From: Candidatus Thorarchaeota archaeon
GTDB lineage: Archaea > Asgardarchaeota > Thorarchaeia > Thorarchaeales > Thorarchaeaceae
NCBI GenBank assembly: GCA_016840965.1
Contig: JAEORI010000140.1
Coordinates: 1-19,157, forward strand
Reading direction: 5' to 3'
DNA: 19,157 bases
The notes beneath the pieces were generated by a model. That model was not told the DNA's origin, did not search any database, and saw only the letters and a list, made by a program, of their open reading frames with translations. The translations under genes and the position numbers were made by a program. Positions 1 to 6,980 of the stretch are shown piece by piece (position 1 is the stretch's first letter; every line of letters starts with the position of its first letter).

Positions 1-69
1 AAAGTGCAAGACAATAAAATTATTGCTTTCCGAGCTAACATCAAAGTGGCTTTCAAATACGAACCTTGA
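1..69 (+). CDS. C-terminal end of a dodecin-like protein (partial)
   Basis: The first frame is open from base 1 to TGA at 67-69 and encodes 22 residues ending DNKIIAFRANIKVAFKYEP. That ending resembles the last beta-strand of archaeal and bacterial dodecins (pattern 'GKI..YRVN.KI.F..E'), small flavin-binding dodecamers that store or buffer riboflavin or FMN. Only the final third of a roughly 65-70-residue protein would be visible, so start and promoter lie outside the window. A hairpin with a T-rich tail follows about 40 bases downstream, as expected for the end of a transcription unit. The family call rests on a short, recognisable strand, so it is moderate. Confidence 0.55.
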   Translation, partial: KVQDNKIIAFRANIKVAFKYEP

Positions 70-110
70 GGTCCGCATTTATTGTACTATGCTAGTAACA
101 CTTGAAAAGA

Positions 111-145
111 GGGATCTGATTTCTGCGGATCCCTTATTCTTTTTC
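111..145 (+). terminator. Hairpin plus T-tract, probably bidirectional
   Basis: GGGATC (111-116) and GATCCC (128-133) form a 6-bp stem with an 11-base loop, followed on the + strand by TTATTCTTTTTC. It lies downstream of the dodecin-like stop and directly beyond the stop of the minus-strand CPBP gene. Read on the minus strand it is followed by TCTTTTC, so it may end both converging transcripts. Confidence 0.55.
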
Positions 146-977
146 AGAAAAGATATGGCAAACTTGATAGAAAAACAACTACTGCATTATTTATGCCATG
201 TGCCACTGACGGCCCTAGTAAATTGTAATTCCGTTGCTGAGCAAGAAGTCCTAAGAACACACCTAAAACAAATCTTGTTGGTAGTCCAATGAGATCAAGA
301 TGTATTGCTCCAAAAATGAAACTACTGATTAATAAAGCAGTGACCTTGTAATTTGATGTCCCACGCCCCCTGAAGTACATCTCCATCCGTCGTTGCATGA
401 AACCTCGAAATATTAGTTCTTCCGTGAATCCTACAAACACAAGCATAGCAAAAGCCCATGCAATCATTTCCGTCCAATTTCTAGCTACTAAAATATCTTC
501 AACAATTGGTGAGGGGTCACTCGCTTGCGTCATAAACCAAGATATTACTATATTTGCACCAAGCATGGTTGCCCCAATAATTAATCCAAGAATCGCATCA
601 ATTGGTGAGAGCATGTTCTTGATTCCTATTGACGATTTAGGAAGTCCATTTTTCCGAATATAGTAGATCGGTGGTATAATGAAGACAATCTCAGCAAAAG
701 TCATTATTAGCATCGCCAATGGATCGATGTATATGTACCCACTATAGAAGTCGATAATAATCAATGGTGTTCCCAACAGTGGAAGCATGATGATTACTGT
801 TGCTACAACCATGAGAATCATACCTATTGCTGTATATCCCAAGACACCAACCATTTGGTTCCCATTAATCTGGCTTTCCAACAGAGTTCCAGGTTCGAAA
901 ATGCCAATCCCCCTTGATTCCTCAAGTTCAAATTTATCTGGATCTTCCATGACCAAAGAGGGCAACCTCAAATTCAT
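144..977 (-). CDS. CPBP-family (CAAX/Abi-type) intramembrane metalloprotease
   Basis: A 277-residue polytopic membrane protein with all three CPBP motifs: EExxxR as E186-E187-R191, FxxxH ending at H226, and HxxxN as H260/N264. These residues bind the catalytic metal and activate water for proteolysis inside the membrane. Hydrophobic segments lie near residues 46-67, 70-107 (broken), 125-148, 170-190, 212-226, 235-247 and 255-272. Eukaryotic relatives (Rce1) cut prenylated CAAX proteins; prokaryotic members process peptides or have unknown targets, so the substrate here is unknown. The first 35 residues are soluble and acidic. M10 (ATG ending at 950) is an alternative start. The gene is divergent from the subtilase and separated from it by 124 bases; functional linkage of the two proteases is only inference. 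Confidence 0.85.
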   Translation of the reverse strand: MNLRLPSLVMEDPDKFELEESRGIGIFEPGTLLESQINGNQMVGVLGYTAIGMILMVVATVIIMLPLLGTPLIIIDFYSGYIYIDPLAMLIMTFAEIVFIIPPIYYIRKNGLPKSSIGIKNMLSPIDAILGLIIGATMLGANIVISWFMTQASDPSPIVEDILVARNWTEMIAWAFAMLVFVGFTEELIFRGFMQRRMEMYFRGRGTSNYKVTALLISSFIFGAIHLDLIGLPTRFVLGVFLGLLAQQRNYNLLGPSVAHGINNAVVVFLSSLPYLF

Positions 978-1072
978 TGAATTGGTAACAGAATTAAGCG
1001 TTTGGTTTACATCATGAACATGATTGCTTCTTCCGTTCAGACTTTATGTGTAATCTCATTTACGAAATCGTC

Positions 1073-1078
1073 TTAAAT
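1073..1078 (+). promoter_or_regulatory. TATA-like element of the subtilase gene
   Basis: TTAAAT is centred about 26 bases before ATG 1102. This is the archaeal TATA-to-transcript-start distance, so the transcript is probably leaderless. Confidence 0.45.
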
Positions 1079-1101
1079 TCACTACTAAATAATCTGGGAA
1101 G

Positions 1102-3117
1102 ATGAAACTGACTGTGGATGAAGTTCTAGAACCCAAACGACGAAGAGGTAATGCACTACTTCTTTCCACCCTCATTATTTTAGCCAGTATTATAGGATTA
1201 TACGCACTACCTCCAACATACACCAATCCAGATTTGAGTGTAAGAATCGCAATTATTGATTCGGGAATTAATATCAATCAAGAGCTGGAAACTCGCATCG
1301 TTGCAGCTAAGAGTTTTGTGAACACAACTTTTGGCTATTTGGAAACTGATAATTCGACAAGCGACTCCAGCCCTAGCTCCATCCCTCATGGAACATATAT
1401 CGCAACCATAATTGCTACAGAAGCCCCTGATGCTGCAATAGTGAACGCTAAGGTCATTGACTCTAAAGATATCGCCACACCCTTAGCTATCGTAGAAGCT
1501 ATCAGATGGGCGGTCTTAGAAGAAAATTGCAGCATAAGCAATCTTAGTCTTGGTATCTCACCAATCCATAACGATACGATTGGTGACGTAGTTCGGTGGG
1601 CTTTGCGAAAGGGTGTATGTATAGTTGCTGCTGCAGGAAATAATGGACAAGGCGGCGTTGTTGGCAGCTCCATAGAATCTCCAGCAATATATCCTGAAGT
1701 TATTGCTGTTGCTGCAGTTGATGAAACACACTCACCCTATTCCTTTACAGCAGTTGGTCCATTACGAGACCGAATAATTAAGCCAGATATATCTGCTCGT
1801 GGTGATTTTACAACAAATGGTAGAACAGTATTGGGTACTAGTTTTGCTGCACCTGTTGTCGCGGCAGGAGCAGCTATGATTATCTCAAACTGCATTACAA
1901 ACGGATGGACTTGGACACCTGGCATGGTGAAAGCTGCAATAATGATTGGTGCGTCTAGTCTCCCATACGAAGAATGGCTGGTTGGAGCTGGACTTTTTGA
2001 TGCAATAACAAGCATGTTGTATATTGAATTCTCACAGAAAAAAGATGGATTACCCCTTCTCTTTGCGATTAGTCCCATGGAGAGTCCATTCTCCTTCGAG
2101 AGATATTTTGTAAATCATACATCAAAAATACATGTGTCAATCTTTGCTTCAACAAATAGTACATTTGCTATCAATTATAGGGGTGCCGCTGCAAAGTGGT
2201 TGACTGGTCCATCATCTATATTAGTGAATCAAAGCGGGTACTTTGTTTTTGATATCAGAGTCGAATCATCACATGCAGAAGAAGACTTGGAAGCATCAGT
2301 ACTAATCACGTCTTTGAGATATTTGCAATTGGAAATTAAACTTGAGTTTGAAGCTATTGTAGCATTAAAGGAAGTAGCTTTTGATATTAGTCACACATCT
2401 TGGTCTATCGATTCGTCCTATGGACAATACCGAAAATTATACCGCCTCTTGACCACGGTTGGCATTTCAGTTGACGAACTTAGACATCCAGAAAATATAA
2501 GTCTAGATGTCTTGTCCCTATATGATGCAGTCTTTGTACTTGATCCATGTGCATGGGCATACACTGTCAATGGTTTCTCATTTGAGAAGATTGGCATTTC
2601 TTGGTATACTCCGCAACAATTGATTGCATATTCAAGCTATTTTGAAAATGGTGGTAATCTATTATTAGTAGGGGGTTCAAATACAAGCATCGATCAGAAT
2701 AATGCCAATGCGCTTTTCTCTCAATTTGGTATTCTACTAAACGATGATCATAGTCCGCGTATAACAATCGTTTTGGGTGGAGTATCATCCACTGAATTAA
2801 TCACCGAGATGATCCAACACCCAGTAACTGGAAACATAGATGCATTTGATTACTATGGGTGTTCCCTAAATCATTCAGGTAACTCCTACGAGATTGCATG
2901 GACAGACTTTCTTTTACGAGATATGAATGGAACCTATTATTTTGGGAATCGCTCTGTTCTGGTCGGTCTTGAAAATGATAATAGTGGTCGTTTCATTGCA
3001 ACCGGAAGTAATTTCTTCCTTGACAATTGGGCCCTTTCAAATCTTTATAAATCGGATCAAGATTTGATATTTGTTCTACAATTAGTTTACTGGCTTGTTC
3101 GTTATTTGGATAACTAA
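1102..3117 (+). CDS. Membrane-anchored subtilase (S8) with C-terminal GATase-like domain, S1P-like layout
   Basis: A 671-residue serine protease. A short basic N-terminus (K12-R15) and one hydrophobic segment (residues 18-36) form a signal or anchor. The S8 domain follows at about 45-305 with the complete catalytic set: D53 (AIIDSG), H96 (PHGT), oxyanion N180 (AAGNNG) and S247 (GTSFAAP). The catalytic domain starts almost directly after the membrane segment, so no I9-type propeptide is visible. Residues 310-420 look like a beta-rich linker domain. Residues about 425-671 form an alpha/beta domain (FENGGNLLLVGG at 514-525, YYGCSLN, GRFIATGSN) resembling the ThuA/GATase-like region of eukaryotic site-1 protease. 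About a dozen N-x-S/T sequons suggest an extracytoplasmic, glycosylated enzyme. The stop overlaps the convergent Roadblock gene by 4 bases. The substrate is unknown. Confidence 0.9.
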   Translation: MKLTVDEVLEPKRRRGNALLLSTLIILASIIGLYALPPTYTNPDLSVRIAIIDSGININQELETRIVAAKSFVNTTFGYLETDNSTSDSSPSSIPHGTYIATIIATEAPDAAIVNAKVIDSKDIATPLAIVEAIRWAVLEENCSISNLSLGISPIHNDTIGDVVRWALRKGVCIVAAAGNNGQGGVVGSSIESPAIYPEVIAVAAVDETHSPYSFTAVGPLRDRIIKPDISARGDFTTNGRTVLGTSFAAPVVAAGAAMIISNCITNGWTWTPGMVKAAIMIGASSLPYEEWLVGAGLFDAITSMLYIEFSQKKDGLPLLFAISPMESPFSFERYFVNHTSKIHVSIFASTNSTFAINYRGAAAKWLTGPSSILVNQSGYFVFDIRVESSHAEEDLEASVLITSLRYLQLEIKLEFEAIVALKEVAFDISHTSWSIDSSYGQYRKLYRLLTTVGISVDELRHPENISLDVLSLYDAVFVLDPCAWAYTVNGFSFEKIGISWYTPQQLIAYSSYFENGGNLLLVGGSNTSIDQNNANALFSQFGILLNDDHSPRITIVLGGVSSTELITEMIQHPVTGNIDAFDYYGCSLNHSGNSYEIAWTDFLLRDMNGTYYFGNRSVLVGLENDNSGRFIATGSNFFLDNWALSNLYKSDQDLIFVLQLVYWLVRYLDN

Positions 3118-3497
3118 AGTAATGGTGCAATCTTTTCCGCTGCAGTGTTAGCGGCGTAAACCAAAAGACCTGTCTTCATGCCCTTACTCGCTGCTAGCAC
3201 AAGTATTGCTTTCTCTCCAGCACTTTTCATTATCATTAGTCCTTTCTCATTGGTCAAGAGGATTTCTTCCAATATTCCCTGATCCATTCTCTCAGCTGCG
3301 AGATCTGCAACACCCAATATTGATGCTGCCATTGCAGCTATCTCAGCTTCCTCGAGTCCCTGAGGCACTGCTGATGATATGGGAAGTCCTTCCTTGGATA
3401 GAAGCATCCATGCTCGAATTCCTGCAGCAAGTGCAGTGGCTTCTTCCATAATCTGCCTTAGTTTCCCTTGCAGCTCCTCGAAACTTGGATCAAACAT
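3114..3497 (-). CDS. Roadblock/LC7 domain protein (single domain)
   Basis: A small alpha/beta protein of the Roadblock/LC7 (MglB-like) superfamily: a helix (FEELQGKLRQIMEEA), strands around 'AWMLLSKEGLPISSAVP', a long Ala-rich helix (EIAAMAASILGVADLAAERM), then 'EEILLTNEKGLMIMKSAG' and 'AILVLAASKGMKTGLLVYAA'. Such proteins dimerise and regulate small Ras-like GTPases (MglB with MglA; Ragulator subunits in eukaryotes). The frame extends upstream to a GTG at 3539 (141 residues), but the ATG ending at 3497 gives 127 residues, the usual family length. A TATA-like TTTATTAA near 3551-3558 would place the transcript start downstream of that GTG. No clear Shine-Dalgarno was seen. No GTPase gene lies in the window, so the partner is unknown. 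Confidence 0.85.
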   Translation of the reverse strand: MFDPSFEELQGKLRQIMEEATALAAGIRAWMLLSKEGLPISSAVPQGLEEAEIAAMAASILGVADLAAERMDQGILEEILLTNEKGLMIMKSAGEKAILVLAASKGMKTGLLVYAANTAAEKIAPLL

Positions 3498-3648
3498 GGC
3501 AGCCACGCTTTTCTCTCTCTCGACTAAGATAAATGTCACTTACAAATGCGCATTAATAAAGTTTGCATGACATATTCAATTCGGGTGTTTAGAAGATTAC
3601 TTTAATGACCTCATAAAGGTTCAAACGATATAATGGTGGGTTTCAAGC

Positions 3649-4284
3649 ATGAATTCAATATATCGACTCGATTCAGAGATACCAACAGATGCAACAATCG
3701 GTTGGAAGAAGGGCGTTCGAGTTCTTGGAGTATCAGAAAGTTTCAACAAAAGCGATGCTCGAAGTATCATGGCAGGCGTAGTTATGAGAGGGGACTTGAG
3801 AATTGATGGATTCAGTGTGTGCACTCCATCAATCGGTGGTAGGGATTCCACAAAGGAATTAATCTTGATGTATAACCGTCTTAATCGCAAAGACATCCGC
3901 GCTTGGATGCTTGGAGGTTCGGTAATTTCTTGGTTTAATATAATTGATATCATCGAGCTACATGAACAAACAGATACACCAGTAGTATGCATTTCTTACC
4001 ACCCATCTGATGGAATCGAGAAATATCTGAAGGAATATTTCCCTGATGACTGGCAAACTCGTCTGAATCTCCTCGAGAAAACAGGCGATCGCAAGACCAT
4101 TCAGCTTCAAACTGGTCATTCCCTCTATCTCTCTGTTGCAGGAATTGGTCATATTAGAGCACGAAATCTAGTTGATAAATTGACCATTGATGGTAGAATC
4201 CCCGAACCTGTTAGAGTTGCTAGAACAATCGCTGCAGGTCTGCATCGTGATTTCATTGAAACGGTTCAATCTAGTCTGTATTAA
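3649..4284 (+). CDS. DUF99 / UPF0215 family protein (endonuclease V-like fold)
   Basis: A 211-residue protein with hallmark DUF99 segments: RVLGVSESF (24-32), 'AGVVMRGDLRIDGF' (42-55), a G-G-x-D-S-T turn (63-68), 'IRAWMLGGSVISWFNIIDI' (83-101) and 'TGHSLYLSVAGIGHIR' (155-170). The family is almost confined to archaea and is related in fold to endonuclease V, which cleaves near deaminated bases; its own activity is not established. GGTGGG at 3635-3640 lies 8 bases before ATG 3649 and supports this start. The 3' end overlaps the convergent HD-domain gene by 14 bases. A link between a putative deamination-repair nuclease and a nucleotide-cleaning HD hydrolase is attractive but unproven. Confidence 0.85.
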   Translation: MNSIYRLDSEIPTDATIGWKKGVRVLGVSESFNKSDARSIMAGVVMRGDLRIDGFSVCTPSIGGRDSTKELILMYNRLNRKDIRAWMLGGSVISWFNIIDIIELHEQTDTPVVCISYHPSDGIEKYLKEYFPDDWQTRLNLLEKTGDRKTIQLQTGHSLYLSVAGIGHIRARNLVDKLTIDGRIPEPVRVARTIAAGLHRDFIETVQSSLY

Positions 4285-4921
4285 TAGACTTCAAAGTAAT
4301 TCCTTGTTTCTTTGCATGCTCAGTATGTTCTTTATATAAATCCAAGAAAATATCCTCAAGTATCGCCAACTCTAGGTTTTTAATTAGGGCTCTGCTATTG
4401 ATGAAAAACTGGTTAAGCAATTCTGGAGATGCACCAGCTACTTCTAACGTTACAGCGTGTATTAGCATATCAATAATGTCTGCTCCCAATACCACACGAG
4501 TTTCGATACTGTCTTGGTTTTCGATATCATTCCATAACTCTATAAGACGACTTCCTAAGCTCGGATTCTTTTCTGCAATAGACTGCATTATTCTCTTCTC
4601 AGCGATTCTTTTGCCCTCTAGGAGTTTCTTGCCTCCTAGTTCAATAGCTGTTCGAGGTATATCTGAAGTAACTGATTCCGGAAGATCATGAATAGCCGCC
4701 ATCAACGCAACTTTACTAATATCTACTTTTTCTCCTTGGCGAACAAGAGCTTCTGAAATTAATAGTGCTGCCAAGACTGTTCCAAACGAATGTTCTCCTA
4801 CTGACTCTTGTCTTTCTCTATCAACTCCTGCGAGAATCCACCCTGTTCGTCCGATTCTCTTTAGAGTTTCTCCTTGCCTTGCTAAAACGATTATTTCCTT
4901 AGATATTGTCAATTTACTCAT
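4271..4921 (-). CDS. HD-domain hydrolase, HDDC2/YfbR-like 5'-deoxynucleotidase
   Basis: A 216-residue all-helical protein with metal ligands H44 (VGEHS), H78-D79 (AAIHDLPE) and D148 (GADIID), the H...HD...D pattern of HD phosphohydrolases. The lead-in R25-T-G-W28 and 'ESVGEHS' match the YfbR/HDDC2 branch, which hydrolyses deoxynucleoside 5'-monophosphates to nucleosides in the cytoplasm. E82 fits the helper acid beside the HD pair. The start at 4921 has only a weak purine run (AAAGAG) before it. A 19-base palindrome with a TATA-like core lies 31-49 bases upstream and may control the gene. It converges on and overlaps the DUF99 gene. Substrate specificity is inferred from the family only. Confidence 0.8.
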   Translation of the reverse strand: MSKLTISKEIIVLARQGETLKRIGRTGWILAGVDRERQESVGEHSFGTVLAALLISEALVRQGEKVDISKVALMAAIHDLPESVTSDIPRTAIELGGKKLLEGKRIAEKRIMQSIAEKNPSLGSRLIELWNDIENQDSIETRVVLGADIIDMLIHAVTLEVAGASPELLNQFFINSRALIKNLELAILEDIFLDLYKEHTEHAKKQGITLKSINTD

Positions 4922-4951
4922 CTCTTTTTCTTGGTTGAATGAGAAAACGGG

Positions 4952-4970
4952 TGGGGGTATAATACCCCCA
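4952..4970 (-). promoter_or_regulatory. Perfect 19-base palindrome with TATA-like core
   Basis: Arms TGGGGGTAT (4952-4960) and ATACCCCCA (4962-4970) are exact inverted repeats around one base. On the minus strand the centre reads TATTATA, about 40 bases before the HD gene's ATG, so a transcript would start near 4935. It may be an operator overlapping that promoter. As RNA it could also fold as a G5/C5 hairpin ending the BMP transcript, whose stop lies 15 bases upstream; a GTTTTCTC run follows shortly after. Confidence 0.5.
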
Positions 4971-4984
4971 AGTGCGAACTTAAG

Positions 4985-6109
4985 CTATGTTACGTCAATA
5001 GTGCCATTGATAATCGCCAAGCGATATTCACCTGTCATATTGATCATTCTATTGGTAACCCAGTCTATGTCCTGAAACTCCAGCATGTCTGCCAGACCTA
5101 TTCCATTATTTGTTAGGTTGCCTCCAAAGGTGCTGGCAACTTCACCACCATAATTAAGATTACCTAGGAATTCGTCCCAAAGTGTTACGTTAATTATCCT
5201 TTGCACAGCAAGGTCCGACCGGGGTACAACACATGTGACGACCCATGAAGGTCCGGTTCTTACTTCAATATTTGGATTCCCCATGTATCTCTGGTCACCC
5301 TCTGCACCAATAACAAATGGTTCACGATTTGTTGTATTGCAAAACCATGTTACATTTGCATACTCCATAGCTGAACGAATACCACTGATGCTAGCACGTA
5401 CTGGAGTAAATAAGACAGTTGCGTTTCCCAATTGTGGGTTCCACATGTTTTTAGCAAGTATTTCCGCTATCTGCGAGTTGTTATAGGATCCAACATATTG
5501 GGTTGGTAGTAGACTGACATTTCCAAGGGTTTGATTCGCGTAATTTATACCTTGGAGAAATCCATCAACCAATTCAGCGACTGTTGGATCTTCTATTACA
5601 GAACCTATGATTCCCACAATCCCAGTTCGATTTGAATTACCAACTGCTAAATAAGCTGCTAATGCACCTGCAAGAAATGCTCCTTGTTTATGTGCGAAAG
5701 TTGCAGATGCTACATTGTCTTGACTAACATATCCCCCAACAAACCCGAATCTCTGAAATGGATGAGCCGCAGCAACATCGTTGACTGCAGTTGCCAGGCC
5801 AACCTGGGTTCCTATTACTAGAATCAAATCATAATTTCCACTTCCCGCGAGTGTATTGATTCTGTTCCGTAAATCTGTGACGTCATCAGCGACTATAAAC
5901 TCATAATTCACTACAACGTCTATCTCAAAGAGTCCTGCATACGCCTGATCTGCCATACTTCTGTCGCCAAATCCTGGGTCAATTACAACGACTGCAATGT
6001 TGGATGGAACATACTGATTTGTTAGAAAGACAAAACCGCCTACAGCAGAGAATACTAATATCACTATTATTACGGATGATATGACGCTTGACCTTGAGCT
6101 CAATATCAT
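4985..6109 (-). CDS. BMP/PnrA-like substrate-binding protein, membrane-anchored
   Basis: A basic-membrane-protein family type I periplasmic-binding-fold protein. One hydrophobic segment (VISSVIIVILVFSAVGGFVF, just after the start) anchors it. The family signature follows: 'DPGFGDRSMADQAYAGL', 'YDLILVIGTQ', 'FGFVGGYVSQDNVASATFAHKQGAFLAGALAA' (in pieces) and 'GFLQGINYANQT'. Relatives bind nucleosides for ABC importers. No lipobox Cys is present. Eleven N-x-S/T sequons suggest a glycosylated surface domain. The frame extends to an ATG ending at 6145, but TTTAAAT at 6148-6154 suggests transcription begins near 6125. GGGAGG at 6111-6116 then precedes ATG 6107-6109 by one base and a TTG at 6101-6103 by seven, so TTG may be the real start. 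No permease or ATPase of an importer is adjacent, so it is an orphan here. Confidence 0.82.
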   Translation of the reverse strand: MILSSRSSVISSVIIVILVFSAVGGFVFLTNQYVPSNIAVVVIDPGFGDRSMADQAYAGLFEIDVVVNYEFIVADDVTDLRNRINTLAGSGNYDLILVIGTQVGLATAVNDVAAAHPFQRFGFVGGYVSQDNVASATFAHKQGAFLAGALAAYLAVGNSNRTGIVGIIGSVIEDPTVAELVDGFLQGINYANQTLGNVSLLPTQYVGSYNNSQIAEILAKNMWNPQLGNATVLFTPVRASISGIRSAMEYANVTWFCNTTNREPFVIGAEGDQRYMGNPNIEVRTGPSWVVTCVVPRSDLAVQRIINVTLWDEFLGNLNYGGEVASTFGGNLTNNGIGLADMLEFQDIDWVTNRMINMTGEYRLAIINGTIDVT

Positions 6110-6147
6110 GCCTCCCTGGTCGTTAAAGTCGATGCTTTGGACCATCG

Positions 6148-6154
6148 ATTTAAA
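6148..6154 (-). promoter_or_regulatory. TATA-like element of the BMP gene
   Basis: TTTAAAT on the minus strand lies about 40 bases before the preferred start, with GGGAGG between. It shares the short divergent intergenic region with the TTATAAAT of the tandem-Roadblock gene. Confidence 0.4.
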
Positions 6155-6209
6155 CTTGTTGTTCCGAGAAGGAAAGCTGTTCTGGTCTCTTTTCCATTAA
6201 GAGTATCAG

Positions 6210-6217
6210 TTATAAAT
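6210..6217 (+). promoter_or_regulatory. TATA-like element of the tandem-Roadblock gene
   Basis: TTATAAAT is a near-ideal archaeal TATA box. It overlaps the first in-frame ATG (6216), so that ATG probably precedes the transcript start. The next ATG at 6264 is the likelier start. Confidence 0.5.
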
Positions 6218-6263
6218 GCGGAAGCATGACAGAACCCCAATAAACAAAGAGGTCTGTGGTGTT

Positions 6264-6980
6264 ATGCCTGGAGACACACTCGGTGAAGTAGCAACTCTTC
6301 TCGAAAATACATTGAAAGTCCACCGTTCTGTAAACAACGCAGTTCTTTGTACAAGGGAAGGTGTAGTTGTAGCCGCAGTAGCCCGAAGTGGGGAACTTGA
6401 TCCTCGTGTGCTCGCTACAGTTTCCTCTGCATTGGTCTGGGGTGGAATATCGGCTATGCACACTCTAAAGAGCCCTCCTCCCTCTCATCTAATTCATTCT
6501 ACAAGTATTGAAAGAATTCTTACCATTGTTCAGCCACACTACCATTTGATAGTAGTGATATCACGAGCAGCCGATGCAGGATTAAATCTTGAATCACTTG
6601 TACCTGCATTTCAGTCTCTAGCAACTCGGATGGAGTTGGTGATGAGTTCAACAAGCGCTTTTGGAAGACAGACAATACTTGGGAGAATCGTTGAGGAGAT
6701 ACCGGAAGTAACACAAGGTGCTCTACTGACAATCGAAGGTCTTCCTTTGGGATCTGTTGGTTTTAAGGATGAGGTTGAGGTAGCAGCTTTGATGAGCGCC
6801 CTTTTTGCCAATGGGTTGACCTACTCTGAAGTCACTGACTCAATATCTCTTGACTCTGCAGGATTAAGGCTTTTAATCACTCGAGTGGATGACACTCGTC
6901 TGTTAGCGGTTGTGTGTCCCGGGCCTAATCCAGATGACATTGCACAAAAGGTCCGTTCCATATTAGATGGAACTACTTAA
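6264..6980 (+). CDS. Tandem Roadblock/LC7 domain protein
   Basis: A 238-residue protein (254 if counted from the upstream ATG at 6216) that appears to hold two Roadblock-like modules. The first (about 20-130 in the longer numbering) has 'LGEVATLLENTLKVH', 'NNAVLCTREGVVVAAVA', a helix 'RVLATVSSALVWGGISAM' and 'ERILTIVQPHYHLIVVIS'. The second (about 150-252) has 'ILGRIVEEIPEVTQGALLTIEGLPLGSVG', 'EVEVAALMSALFANG', 'SAGLRLLITRVDDTRLLAVV' and a final helix. Each follows the helix-strand-strand-helix-strands order. A covalent pair could mimic a Roadblock heterodimer acting as a scaffold or regulator of a small GTPase; this is inference. AAAGAGGT (6246-6253) before ATG 6264 supports the shorter start. 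The stop overlaps the convergent regulator gene by 4 bases. Confidence 0.75.
   Translation: MPGDTLGEVATLLENTLKVHRSVNNAVLCTREGVVVAAVARSGELDPRVLATVSSALVWGGISAMHTLKSPPPSHLIHSTSIERILTIVQPHYHLIVVISRAADAGLNLESLVPAFQSLATRMELVMSSTSAFGRQTILGRIVEEIPEVTQGALLTIEGLPLGSVGFKDEVEVAALMSALFANGLTYSEVTDSISLDSAGLRLLITRVDDTRLLAVVCPGPNPDDIAQKVRSILDGTT

Noticed and set aside
23..292. An 89-codon plus-strand frame at the left edge
   Set aside because: It overlaps the antisense of the CPBP gene, runs through the hairpin terminator and shows no domain; the dodecin-like tail and the CPBP gene explain the region better.
397..663. Plus-strand frame inside the CPBP gene
   Set aside because: It lies wholly antisense to a gene with all three CPBP motifs; it is a shadow of hydrophobic codons.
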